Below are positions 25,802 through 34,121 of a stretch of 64,000 nt of DNA, one piece after another. Position numbers and translations under genes: made by a program. Each line of letters opens with the position of its first letter. Position 1 is the stretch's first letter. The notes under the pieces were generated by a model. It was not told where the DNA came from and did no database searches. It was given only the letters and a program-made list of their open reading frames with translations. Origin of the DNA: Cytophagaceae bacterium (GTDB lineage: Bacteria > Bacteroidota > Bacteroidia > Cytophagales > Spirosomataceae); the NCBI GenBank assembly GCA_016722655.1, contig JADKIR010000004.1:2046001-2110000 (forward strand). The letters are read 5' to 3'.

Positions 25802-28138
25802 ATGAAAAAAATATTAATTTTATTTTTGCTTTCAAATGCAGTTTTGGCTCAAAATGCCATTTTAAAAGGGAAAGTCAGTACTTCAGATCATAAAGTGGCC
25901 TCTTTTGTAAATATTATTTTGAAAGGTACAAGCAAAGGTGCCTCGGCAGATGAGCAAGGAAATTATGCAATTCAAAATATAAAATCAGGAAACTACACGG
26001 TTATAGCCAGTTTTGTGGGTCTGAAAACCCAAAGTAAGAAAATTGAAATCAAGGAAAATCAGACAATGGTGCTTGATTTTGAGCTGGAAGAAGACGCTAA
26101 TCAATTGCAGGAAGTGATGGTGACCGCAAACCCCAGCAAATATGTAACGGATTATCCTTCGGTTTCACTGAGATTAAAAACCCCCTTGCTTGAAATTCCT
26201 CAAAACATACAGGTTATCAATCGGCAGGTGTTGCAAGACCAGCAAATATTTGACATGCAGGAAGGTGTAATCAGAAATGTTAGCGGAGCAACACGGTCTG
26301 AACACTGGGAAAACTACGCCAGAATTGTGATGCGGGGCTCAAGAGTGGCGGCTTTTAGAAACGGCATGAATGTGACCGAAACCTGGGGCCCATTGACCGA
26401 AGATATGAGTATGGTTGAGCGAATTGAATTTGTGAAAGGTCCTGCCGGATTTATGCTGGCAAGCGGAGAGCCCAGCGGATTTTACAACGTAGTGACCAAA
26501 AAACCTACCGGAATTACGAAATCAGAAGTAGGAATGACCATTGGGTCGTTTGGAACATATCGTAATACCCTCGATTTTGATGGTTTATTGAGTAAAGATG
26601 GAAAAATTCAATACAGGCTCAATCTGATGGGGCAAACCAAAGGTACCCACCGAAAATTTGAATATAACAACCGAATCTCTATTGCTCCGGTTCTAAAATT
26701 CCAAATTAATCCCCGTACTTCGCTTACTACCGAGTATAATTATCAGTATGTAAACATGTCGCCTTTGGGCTCAGCTTATGCCTATACTTCTGATGGATTG
26801 GGTACACTTCCGGTTCAGTTTTCAACTTTGGAGTCAAATATGGCACCAACCAAAATCAACGATCATTCTTTTATTGCCACACTTTCTCATGCCATTAATG
26901 ACAACTGGAAATTCACCGGTCAATTGGCCTATTTACAATTTAATCAGGTCGGAAGCAGCCTTTGGCCAAGTGCTATCAGCGGTGATACTCTTAAAAGAGC
27001 CACGTCTGTTTGGGATATTCTGGGTCAGATCAGAGTTGGGCAATTTTTTGTAAACGGGGATTTTAATACCGGAAAACTCAAACACAGAATTTTGGCAGGA
27101 ATTGACATGGGAGACAAAGATTTTTTTCATGACTGGAATCAGGCAGGAGCAATTGTGGGTAGCTCGCCTTTTATAGTTTCCAATCCGGTTTATGGTCAGG
27201 TTGCCGGTACAGCATATCCGGTTTTTAACAGAAGCCTAAGTGTAAAAGAAAGGGGAGTTCATTATACCAATGTTTATACTGCCTTATATGCTCAGGATGA
27301 AATCAGACTCCTAAAAGAAAAACTAAGGTTAACTCTGGCCGGCCGATACACCACCACAGGCGATGCTGATCCGTGGTCAGGTGCTGTGGATGCCGGAAAG
27401 TTTACGCCGAGAATCGGTCTTAGTTATTCTATTGATAAAAATACCAGCGTATATGGTGTTATCGATCAGTCTTTTATTCCTCAGGCTGGAGCAAGCTTTG
27501 ATGGAAAAAGCTTTGACCCTATTACCGGTGACAATAAAGAGCTTGGGCTGAAAAAGGAGTGGTTGGATGGTAGATGGACAGCCACAGTTGCTGCATATCA
27601 GATTACCAAAAATAATGTTTTGACCGCAGACCCAAACCATCAGTTTTTCTCAATACAATTGGGGCAAACCAAAACCTCTGGTATCGAATTCGATATAAGA
27701 GGGCAGCTTTTTAATGGTCTTGATGTAACCATGAATTATGCGTATTCAGACGGGAAAGTGATCAAAGACACCGATAATCAGCAAGTTAATCGCCAGATTC
27801 CCGGCACTGACAAACATATTGCCAATGCCTGGCTAAATTATCGTATTCCAGAAGGAAAGGCACGTGGGCTTGGATTTTCGTTGGGTGCATCGCATGCGGC
27901 AGGCCGCTCGGCATGGTACGCTGAATACGACAAGAGTATTGACCCGAGTATGCCCGCCTATACCCGATTTGATGCAGCAACTTCTTATCAGTTAGGAAAA
28001 TTTGGGGTGGCTTTGAATGTCAATAACCTGTTTAATGCCGATGTGTTTTCAGGAGCTTATTATTCCTGGAGTAAATTTTATTATTACCAAACTGAAGCAT
28101 ATAGAAACTTCAGGTTAAGTATCAATTATAAGTTTTGA
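25802..28138 (+). CDS. TonB-dependent siderophore receptor
   Basis: The 778-residue outer-membrane receptor has a signal peptide (to VLAQ) and a carboxypeptidase-like domain (KGKVSTSDHKVASFVNIILK). Its plug carries the siderophore-receptor hallmarks LEIPQNIQVINRQVLQDQQ, RIVMRGSRVAAFRNGM and MVERIEFVKGPAGFMLASGE. The barrel ends in RLSINYKF. This matches the FhuA/FpvA-like ferric siderophore receptor group. It is in tandem with the FecA-like receptor and shares its upstream box. Its last 13 bases overlap the 3' end of the convergent PIN toxin gene. A PepSY-TM gene that could serve siderophore reduction follows after the toxin-antitoxin pair. The siderophore type is unknown. Confidence 0.88.
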   Translation: MKKILILFLLSNAVLAQNAILKGKVSTSDHKVASFVNIILKGTSKGASADEQGNYAIQNIKSGNYTVIASFVGLKTQSKKIEIKENQTMVLDFELEEDANQLQEVMVTANPSKYVTDYPSVSLRLKTPLLEIPQNIQVINRQVLQDQQIFDMQEGVIRNVSGATRSEHWENYARIVMRGSRVAAFRNGMNVTETWGPLTEDMSMVERIEFVKGPAGFMLASGEPSGFYNVVTKKPTGITKSEVGMTIGSFGTYRNTLDFDGLLSKDGKIQYRLNLMGQTKGTHRKFEYNNRISIAPVLKFQINPRTSLTTEYNYQYVNMSPLGSAYAYTSDGLGTLPVQFSTLESNMAPTKINDHSFIATLSHAINDNWKFTGQLAYLQFNQVGSSLWPSAISGDTLKRATSVWDILGQIRVGQFFVNGDFNTGKLKHRILAGIDMGDKDFFHDWNQAGAIVGSSPFIVSNPVYGQVAGTAYPVFNRSLSVKERGVHYTNVYTALYAQDEIRLLKEKLRLTLAGRYTTTGDADPWSGAVDAGKFTPRIGLSYSIDKNTSVYGVIDQSFIPQAGASFDGKSFDPITGDNKELGLKKEWLDGRWTATVAAYQITKNNVLTADPNHQFFSIQLGQTKTSGIEFDIRGQLFNGLDVTMNYAYSDGKVIKDTDNQQVNRQIPGTDKHIANAWLNYRIPEGKARGLGFSLGASHAAGRSAWYAEYDKSIDPSMPAYTRFDAATSYQLGKFGVALNVNNLFNADVFSGAYYSWSKFYYYQTEAYRNFRLSINYKF

Positions 28139-28545
28139 TAAATTTCTAAAAACGCTTTGGCATTTAAGATTGGGATTTCACGAATAGGATTAAGTATTAA
28201 AAGATCAGAATCACCGGTTATGACAGCATCAACACTTTCAGAAACCGCAAGACTCAAAAACATATTGTCTTTTGGATCACGACATTCTGTAATTATAATA
28301 TTTGGTTCTTTTTGTGGATATCTTAAAAATACCCGTTCAATTATTTTTAGCCTGATTTCCCGTGAAAAATATTTTTCAAATTTTTCTATAAGCAAAACAT
28401 TACAAAATTCTTTGAAAGTCTCTTTCGAAAATATTACCTCTCCGATATCCTCGGCCAGTTTAAGTGCGGTAGTATTGGTGGAATTTGGTGAAAGAAAAGC
28501 ACTAACCAAGGCATTAGTGTCGAAAATAAAAGACTTAACTTTCAT
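28126..28545 (-). CDS. PIN-domain toxin of a type II toxin-antitoxin pair
   Basis: A 139-residue PIN-family ribonuclease. Acidic metal-binding residues are visible: D9 (FIFDTNAL), D90 and D93 (CRDPKDNMFLSLA), D112 and D114 (TGDSDLLIL). This matches the putative toxin component of the PIN family with the DTNxLVSA start. The toxin start overlaps the antitoxin stop by 11 bases on the minus strand, the usual antitoxin-first order. Its 3' end overlaps the end of the siderophore receptor gene by 13 bases, so it was probably inserted between the receptor and the PepSY gene. It would cleave RNA when free of antitoxin. Confidence 0.88.
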   Translation of the reverse strand: MKVKSFIFDTNALVSAFLSPNSTNTTALKLAEDIGEVIFSKETFKEFCNVLLIEKFEKYFSREIRLKIIERVFLRYPQKEPNIIITECRDPKDNMFLSLAVSESVDAVITGDSDLLILNPIREIPILNAKAFLEIYQNL

Positions 28546-28756
28546 TTATGATTTCATTCAGAATTTCATTATTAAAGCCTTTTTGGTCAGCTTTTTTTCT
28601 TTCACTTTCGAGAAAATTCCAAAAATCATCATTGAATTTTTCAGAGTTATTTATTCCTGCAATAAATTGATTTTCAAGTCTTTTTCTGAGTCGAACAGGC
28701 GTTTTAAGCCACTTGCTGGCTATATCGTCATTAACTTCAATTGTGATTTTTTCCAT
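28535..28756 (-). CDS. Antitoxin partner of the PIN toxin
   Basis: A 73-residue acidic and basic mixed protein (MEKITIEVNDDIASKWLKTP) with a short beta strand followed by helices, placed directly upstream of the PIN toxin and overlapping it by 11 bases. There is no clear DNA-binding family match; the N-terminal beta strand and following helices could form a ribbon-helix-helix fold. The role as antitoxin follows from gene order and size, not from a family hit. Confidence 0.7.
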   Translation of the reverse strand: MEKITIEVNDDIASKWLKTPVRLRKRLENQFIAGINNSEKFNDDFWNFLESERKKADQKGFNNEILNEIINES

Positions 28757-28793
28757 CTCAAAAAGAATTTTACTAAATTAAAACAATAAAATA

Positions 28794-29911
28794 TTGACTT
28801 TCAAGAAAATCATAGGAAAAATACACCTCTGGCTGGGTCTTAGCACCGGGCTGGTGGTGTTTGTTGTAAGTATTACCGGTTGCTTGTATGCTTTTCAAAA
28901 AGAAATACAGGACGCCTTACAGCCATTCAGGTTTTCAAAAGTGGAAAACAGGGAAATGTTGCCTCCTTCAACATTTGAAAAAATAGCTCGTAAACAACTG
29001 CCGGATGCTCATCTACACGCTATCAATTACCCCGGAAAAGGACGAAGCGTTGAGGCAATTTTCTATGGATTGAATCCTGAACACTATTTTATTATTTATC
29101 ATAATCCTTATACGGCGGAGGTTATTCATGTGCAAAATATGGAGGAAACCTTCTTTCATTGGGTGCTGGACGGGCATTATTATTTGTGGCTCCCACCCAA
29201 AATCGGGCAGCCAATTACTTCTTATGCAACTTTGATTTTTGTGTTTATGATTTTCACCGGCCTTGTACTTTGGTGGCCCAAAAACAAGGCGGCAGCCAAA
29301 CAAAGGTGTTGGTTTAGATGGAAAAATACTACTCAATGGAAGCGAAAAAATTACGACCTTCACAATATTCTGGGTTTTATAGCTCAATTTTATTGCTTAT
29401 CATTTCAATTACAGGCATTTTCTTTGGTATTCAGTGGTTTACGTATCTTATATACAAGGGTACTGGCGGCGAAAAAGAACTTCTTTTTACAGAGCCGGTT
29501 TCGCAAAAAATCAAAAGTATTGGTTTTAAGAGACCTGTTACGGATTTGGTTTGGGAAAAAATGAAAACAGAACACCCGGAAGCAATTTCACTGGAAGTTC
29601 ATGCGATTGAGTCAGATTCGTCGGCTATCGGAGCCAATGTCAATACCCGGCAAGATATGTATTGGAGTATCGACTATCGTTATTTTGATCAATATACACT
29701 CAAAGAAATTAAGGTAAATCATGTTTATGGCAGACTTAAAGACGCCAACACCGCCGATAAACTCATCAGGATGACATATGATATCCATACCGGCGGCATT
29801 TTAGGCTTTTCAGGCAAAGTTCTGGCATTTTTATTATCGCTTGTTGCCGCCAGTTTACCCGTAACGGGTTTTATGGTTTGGTGGGGAAGGAGGAGGAAAA
29901 ACATTCTTTAA
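28794..29911 (+). pseudogene. PepSY-associated TM protein (PiuB-type), split by a single-base frameshift
   Basis: The first frame (from TTG 28794) encodes a PepSY-TM N-terminus: IHLWLGLSTGLVVFVVSITG, a PepSY segment, HWVLDGHYYLWLP, a membrane helix FVFMIFTGLVLWWPK, and YDLHNILGF. Then the family sequence jumps to another frame (YSSILLLIISITGIFFGIQW through LPVTGFMVWWGRRR). Adding one T in the TTTT run at 29375-29378 joins them into one protein of about 372 residues, normal for the family. Such proteins span the inner membrane about four times and are linked to periplasmic siderophore-iron reduction, which fits the two iron receptors upstream. This could be a recent knock-out, a programmed slip, or a sequence error. 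Confidence 0.85.
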
Positions 29912-30285
29912 TTACGTACTAGTATAGTAAATTTTAATACTGATGTATTTTTTTGGATTCCTTTAAAGGTCTCTTTGTATTGTACAAAATAATTTATAAG
30001 CCAAATATTTAAGCAATTTGTTTAAAAAGCTTGTTGAAATTGAAAAGATGACATTTGTTACAAAAATAAAATTCCTTATTTCCAATCTTTGCAATTAATT
30101 TATTTTAGTAGTTTTCTCATTGTTAATTGATACAATTTTGTTTAATTTTAAGTTGTTAAAATGTTTTAGTTTCAATATTTTCAGCTTTGTAAGAGATTAG
30201 AATTTCTTTAAAATTTGCAAAATAATATTGAAATATGAAAATATATACATTTCTTTGAATCAAAAATTTAAAACTCACGTTTATT
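29912..30285. other. A/T-rich intergenic region upstream of the ArsR gene
   Basis: 374 bases without a supported gene. It contains an A/T-rich element at 30224-30248 whose reverse complement (ATATATTTTCATATTT core) resembles 30623-30643 (ATATATTCATATTTTG) in front of the TauE gene. These may be operator sites for the ArsR repressor. Otherwise nothing recognised. Confidence 0.35.
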
Positions 30286-30591
30286 TTGGAAGTTGCGTAT
30301 AAATTAGACCTCGAAAAACTGGAAAAAGCGGCTTTGGTTTTGAAGACCGTTGCACATCCTATCAGGTTGGCGATCGTTGAGCTTTTAACTGAGCGGGAAA
30401 GCCTGTCTGTTAATGAAATATGTGATTTGTTGGGCGGAGAGCAATCACTGATTTCGCATCATTTAATAAATATGAAACTCAAAGGAGTTTTAAAGTCAAC
30501 CAGAGAAGGTCAGTTTATGTTTTATTCTTTGAAAATTAAAGAGATTACTCATCTCATGGATTGTATTGAGAATTGTACTTGCAAAATGTAA
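30286..30591 (+). CDS. ArsR-family transcriptional repressor, Cys-rich
   Basis: A 101-residue winged-helix protein: VLKTVAHPIRLAIVELLTE, then LSVNEICDLLGGEQSLISHHLINMKLKG (recognition helix) and the wing RQGxxxxYS-like TREGQFMFYSL. Cys 46 lies in the helix where ArsR/SmtB sensors carry metal or thiol-sensing Cys, and the C-terminus is MDCIENCTC (Cys 93, 97, 99). The gene opens a block of sulfur-metabolism genes, so a persulfide-sensing role like SqrR/BigR is likely, with Cys pairs forming a polysulfide bridge that releases DNA. Metal sensing is the alternative. The start is TTG at 30286. Confidence 0.85.
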   Translation: MEVAYKLDLEKLEKAALVLKTVAHPIRLAIVELLTERESLSVNEICDLLGGEQSLISHHLINMKLKGVLKSTREGQFMFYSLKIKEITHLMDCIENCTCKM

Positions 30592-30706
30592 TTTTTTGCG
30601 TGATTAATAAATGACAAAAACAACATATATTCATATTTTGAACTAAAAATAGTTGTTTTCACATGATTTAAATTAAAAAATATAACAGATTGGAATTAAA
30701 TAATTT

Positions 30707-31507
30707 ATGGAATATTTAGGTTACATAGGAGCTATTTTAATGGGTATGTCCCTCGGATTAATCGGGGGAGGTGGGTCGATTCTCACGGTGCCTATATTGG
30801 TTTATCTTTTTTCGGTTGATGCTGTTGTTGCTACAGCCTATTCACTTTTTATTGTTGGCGTAACCAGTATTTTTGGATCTTCAAGCCATCTCAGGCAGGG
30901 TAATATTCATTGGCGTACTGCCATTGTCTTTGGTATTCCATCCATACTTTCGGTTTATCTTACCCGAAAATTTTTGGTGCCACTAATCCCCCAGGAAATA
31001 GTTACTTTCGGAGATTTTGTAGTTACCAAGCCAATTTTTATGCTTCTGGTATTTGCCTTACTGATGGTGGTGGCTTCATATTCTATGATAAAAAAGCCTT
31101 CAAAAGATAAGGAAAATGGAGGCGATGACGAAATAGATTATGACTATCCATTGATTCTACTTGAGGGTGCAGTAGTAGGAGGAATCACGGGCTTCGTGGG
31201 TGCGGGTGGCGGTTTTTTGATTATTCCGGCATTGGTACTTTTGGCCAAACTACCCATGAAAAAAGCAGTGGGTACGTCATTGGTTATCATTGGTTTGAAA
31301 TCGTTGATTGGCTTTACCGGTGACCTTCATGGCGACACTGCAATCGACTGGAAATTTTTGTTGGTTTTTACGGCTATAGCAGTAGTTGGGATTTTTATTG
31401 GCAGCAATTTGTCCAAAAAAGTACCTAATGAAAAACTCAAGCCGGCTTTTGGATATTTTGTATTGATAATGGGTATTTACATTATTATAAAAGAATTATT
31501 TTTTTAA
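30707..31507 (+). CDS. Sulfite exporter TauE/SafE family membrane protein
   Basis: The 266-residue protein has about eight membrane helices, with the family repeat MSLGLIGGGGSILTVPILVY near the N-terminus and GITGFVGAGGGFLIIPALVLL in the second half, typical of TauE/SafE. These inner-membrane transporters are thought to export sulfite or other small sulfur oxyanions and organosulfonates. It is the second gene of the sulfur island, 115 bases after the ArsR gene and 35 bases before the persulfide dioxygenase. Since that enzyme produces sulfite, sulfite export is a reasonable role. Specificity is inferred from context. Confidence 0.88.
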   Translation: MEYLGYIGAILMGMSLGLIGGGGSILTVPILVYLFSVDAVVATAYSLFIVGVTSIFGSSSHLRQGNIHWRTAIVFGIPSILSVYLTRKFLVPLIPQEIVTFGDFVVTKPIFMLLVFALLMVVASYSMIKKPSKDKENGGDDEIDYDYPLILLEGAVVGGITGFVGAGGGFLIIPALVLLAKLPMKKAVGTSLVIIGLKSLIGFTGDLHGDTAIDWKFLLVFTAIAVVGIFIGSNLSKKVPNEKLKPAFGYFVLIMGIYIIIKELFF

Positions 31508-31542
31508 CCTTTTTTTGGAATCATTAAATAAAAAATAAAACT

Positions 31543-32964
31543 ATGGTACTGGAACAAATTTATACAGGCTGTCTTGCTCAGGGAGCCTACTATCTGGAGT
31601 CAGAAGGCGAGTGTGCCATTATTGACCCCCTTCGTGAGGTTACACCTTACATCGAAAAAGCACAGGCAAATGGTGCTACAATCAAATATATTTTCGAAAC
31701 CCACTTTCATGCCGATTTTGTAAGTGGTCATTTGGAACTTTCTAAAAAAACCGGTGCAGAGATCGTATTTGGACCAACGGCAGTACCTGGCTTTAAAGCT
31801 ACTGTGGCAACTGACGGGCAGATTTTTGAATTAGGTAAGTTGAAAATAAAAGTGTTGCATACCCCTGGTCATACCATGGAATCCTCTACTTTCCTTCTTT
31901 TTGACGAGAATGGTAAAGAGTATTGCATTTTCTCAGGTGATACATTGTTTATCGGTGATGTTGGTCGTCCTGACCTTGCCCAAAAATCAGATCTTACTAT
32001 TCAGGATCTTGCAGGTCATCTTTTTGATTCTCTCAGAAATAAAATCATGACACTTCCTGATGATCTTCTGGTATATCCTGCCCATGGTGCGGGATCGGCA
32101 TGTGGAAAAAATATGAGCAAAGAGACTTATGATACTTTGGGTAATCAGAAGATGTTTAATTACGCATTGAGAGCCAATATGACCAAAGAAGAGTTTGTGA
32201 AAGAAGTAACAGATGGTCTTGAATTGGTCCCTCCACCATATTATTTCCCTAAAAACGTAATGCTCAACAAAGCAGGTGCTCAGGATCTGGATCAGGTAAA
32301 ATCACAAGCTCAGGCCCTTTCAGTTGAAGCTTTCGAAGCCGCGGCCAATGAGACTGGTGCATTGATTATCGATACCAGAAACCAGCAAATCTTCAAAGAT
32401 GGATTTATTCCAAATTCCATCTTCATTGGAATCAAAGGAGATTTTGCTCCATGGGTGGGTACTTTGATTACCGATATTGAGCAACCTATTCTTTTAGTGG
32501 GCGATGAAGATTTGATTGAAGAGATAATCACTCGTCTTTCAAGAGTGGGATATGACAATATCATCGGATATTTGAAGGGTGGATTTGAAGCCTGGAAAAA
32601 TTCAGGAAAAGAAATGGATACCATTGTTTCGATTTCAGCTACAGAATTTGCCGATAGATTCAAGAAAGCAGAAGGCACCCTTGTAGTAAAAGACGTAAGA
32701 AAACCAACAGAATATATGGCCGAGCACGTAGAAGAAGCCATGAATATACCTTTGGCCAATTTGAGCAAAAATATGGTTGAATTCTCAAAAGATGCAGATA
32801 ATTACATTCACTGTGCAAGTGGCTACAGATCTATGGTGGCAGCATCAATTCTGAAATCAAGAGGTTTTGACAATGTAATTGACGTTGCCGGTGGTTTTAA
32901 AGCCATTTCTGCTGATACTGATGTTCCCTGTACTGACTATGTTTGTCAGACAAAAATGAAGTAA
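31543..32964 (+). CDS. Persulfide dioxygenase-rhodanese fusion (CstB-like)
   Basis: The 473-residue cytosolic enzyme has an ETHE1-type metallo-beta-lactamase domain (residues 1-245) with HFHADFVSGH (H54, H56, D58, H63) binding a single iron. Two rhodanese domains follow. In the first (about 255-350) the catalytic Cys position is occupied by an acidic loop (VGDEDL), so it is probably inactive. In the second (about 365-465) Cys 424 lies in YIHCASGYRSM, the normal active site. This is the layout of CstB, which oxidises low-molecular-weight persulfides to sulfite and can form thiosulfate through the rhodanese part. It sits downstream of ArsR and TauE in a sulfide-response block. Confidence 0.92.
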   Translation: MVLEQIYTGCLAQGAYYLESEGECAIIDPLREVTPYIEKAQANGATIKYIFETHFHADFVSGHLELSKKTGAEIVFGPTAVPGFKATVATDGQIFELGKLKIKVLHTPGHTMESSTFLLFDENGKEYCIFSGDTLFIGDVGRPDLAQKSDLTIQDLAGHLFDSLRNKIMTLPDDLLVYPAHGAGSACGKNMSKETYDTLGNQKMFNYALRANMTKEEFVKEVTDGLELVPPPYYFPKNVMLNKAGAQDLDQVKSQAQALSVEAFEAAANETGALIIDTRNQQIFKDGFIPNSIFIGIKGDFAPWVGTLITDIEQPILLVGDEDLIEEIITRLSRVGYDNIIGYLKGGFEAWKNSGKEMDTIVSISATEFADRFKKAEGTLVVKDVRKPTEYMAEHVEEAMNIPLANLSKNMVEFSKDADNYIHCASGYRSMVAASILKSRGFDNVIDVAGGFKAISADTDVPCTDYVCQTKMK

Positions 32965-32990
32965 GGCTAAGTTTTTAGGAAAAAAAACAT

Positions 32991-33018
32991 GAATAGGATT
33001 CGTAATTGAATCCTATTC
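32991..33018 (+). terminator. Perfect 11-bp hairpin between the dioxygenase and YeeE genes
   Basis: GAATAGGATTC (32991-33001), a six-base loop, GAATCCTATTC (33008-33018), then TTATACTTTT. The stem is perfect but the T-run is broken, so it could be a terminator for the upstream genes, an attenuator, a 3'-end stabiliser or an operator palindrome. Confidence 0.65.
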
Positions 33019-33056
33019 TTATACTTTTGGAATCGTACCTTAAATTAAAATCTAAA

Positions 33057-33626
33057 ATGCTGGAAATCATCACTTCGCCCTGGCATTGGTCAGTGGCAGG
33101 AATCCTGATAGGATTGACCGTACCCGTATTATTAATTATTGGAAATAAAAATTTTGGCATTTCATCCTCTCTAAGGCATATTTGTGCTGCATGTATTCCT
33201 ATAAAGCTTCCTTTTTTTAATTACGATTGGAAAAGTGAGATATGGAATTTGTTCTTTGTGGCAGGCGTGCTGATAGGGGGTTTTGCAGGCACCTATTTTT
33301 TATCATCAGAATCCGGTATCAAGATATCTTCCGAAACAGTAAAAGACCTTCAGGCTCTTGGGGTTACTGATTTTTCTGGTTTTATGCCGGCTGATATTTT
33401 CAGTTGGGAAAACCTTTTTACATTAAAAGGACTTGTATTTTTTGTTTTTGGTGGGTTTTTAGTGGGTTTTGGTACCCGATGGGCAGGAGGATGTACCTCC
33501 GGACACTCAATTATGGGCTTATCAAGTCTTCAATTACCTTCTTTGATAGCCACTATATTTTTTATGATTGGTGGTATTTTGATGACCCATTATGGACTTC
33601 CTGTCATCTTCAAACTCTTTAATTGA
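33057..33626 (+). CDS. YeeE/YedE-family sulfur transporter, first half
   Basis: The 189-residue membrane protein begins MLEIITSPWHW and carries conserved YeeE/YedE Cys motifs: HICAACIP (Cys 43 and Cys 46) and the GGCTSGH motif (Cys 146). In the thiosulfate transporter TsuA, conserved Cys residues line the path and bind thiosulfate. In this organism the transporter is encoded as two half-length proteins, this one and the next gene 8 bases later, which together supply the full set. A TTG further upstream at 33006 is possible but lies in the hairpin region. The likely job is uptake of thiosulfate or related sulfur across the inner membrane. Confidence 0.87.
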   Translation: MLEIITSPWHWSVAGILIGLTVPVLLIIGNKNFGISSSLRHICAACIPIKLPFFNYDWKSEIWNLFFVAGVLIGGFAGTYFLSSESGIKISSETVKDLQALGVTDFSGFMPADIFSWENLFTLKGLVFFVFGGFLVGFGTRWAGGCTSGHSIMGLSSLQLPSLIATIFFMIGGILMTHYGLPVIFKLFN

Positions 33627-33634
33627 AAATAAAA

Positions 33635-34114
33635 ATGGAAAATAAAATAAATAAGGACGAATCTTGCGAAGTGCCGGTAAAAGAGAACAATGAACTATCT
33701 TTTGCAGCAAATTTTAAATATTTATTGGTAGGAATTGCTTTTGGGGTGGTTTTTACCAAAGCCGAAATCGTATCCTGGTTCAGGATTCAGGAAATGTTTA
33801 GGTTTCAAAGCTTCCATATGTATGGTGTAATTGGTACAGCAGTAGTCGTAGGTTTGATTTCAGTTTTTTTGATTAAAAAATTTGAAATCAAAACTCTTAA
33901 CGGGGAAGAAATTAAGATCATTAAAAAGCCAATGAATAAGGGAGTGATTTACGGAGGATTGATTTTTGGTATGGGCTGGGCTATAACTGGTGCCTGTCCA
34001 GGGCCATTATTTGCTCAGATTGGAAGTGGTTTTAGTGTGATTCTTGTCACTTTGTTTAGTGCTATATTCGGTACTTTTACATACGGAGTTTTTAAAGATA
34101 AACTTCCCCATTAA
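33635..34114 (+). CDS. YeeE/YedE-family sulfur transporter, second half (DUF6691 type)
   Basis: The 159-residue membrane protein has four helices and the signature FGMGWAITGACPGPLFAQIG (Cys 121), the second-half motif of YeeE/YedE transporters. A hydrophilic N-terminus of about 25 residues precedes the first helix. The ATG at 33635 was preferred to a TTG at 33623, which would extend the protein into the preceding stop region. It lies 8 bases after the first half and 7 bases before the SoxB-like gene, so all three are cotranscribed. It should assemble with the first half into one transporter. Confidence 0.88.
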   Translation: MENKINKDESCEVPVKENNELSFAANFKYLLVGIAFGVVFTKAEIVSWFRIQEMFRFQSFHMYGVIGTAVVVGLISVFLIKKFEIKTLNGEEIKIIKKPMNKGVIYGGLIFGMGWAITGACPGPLFAQIGSGFSVILVTLFSAIFGTFTYGVFKDKLPH

Positions 34115-34121
34115 TTTTTTT

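Noticed and set aside
28157..28789. Long plus-strand frame covering the toxin-antitoxin pair
   Set aside because: It is the antisense of two recognisable genes with PIN motifs, so it is not supported.
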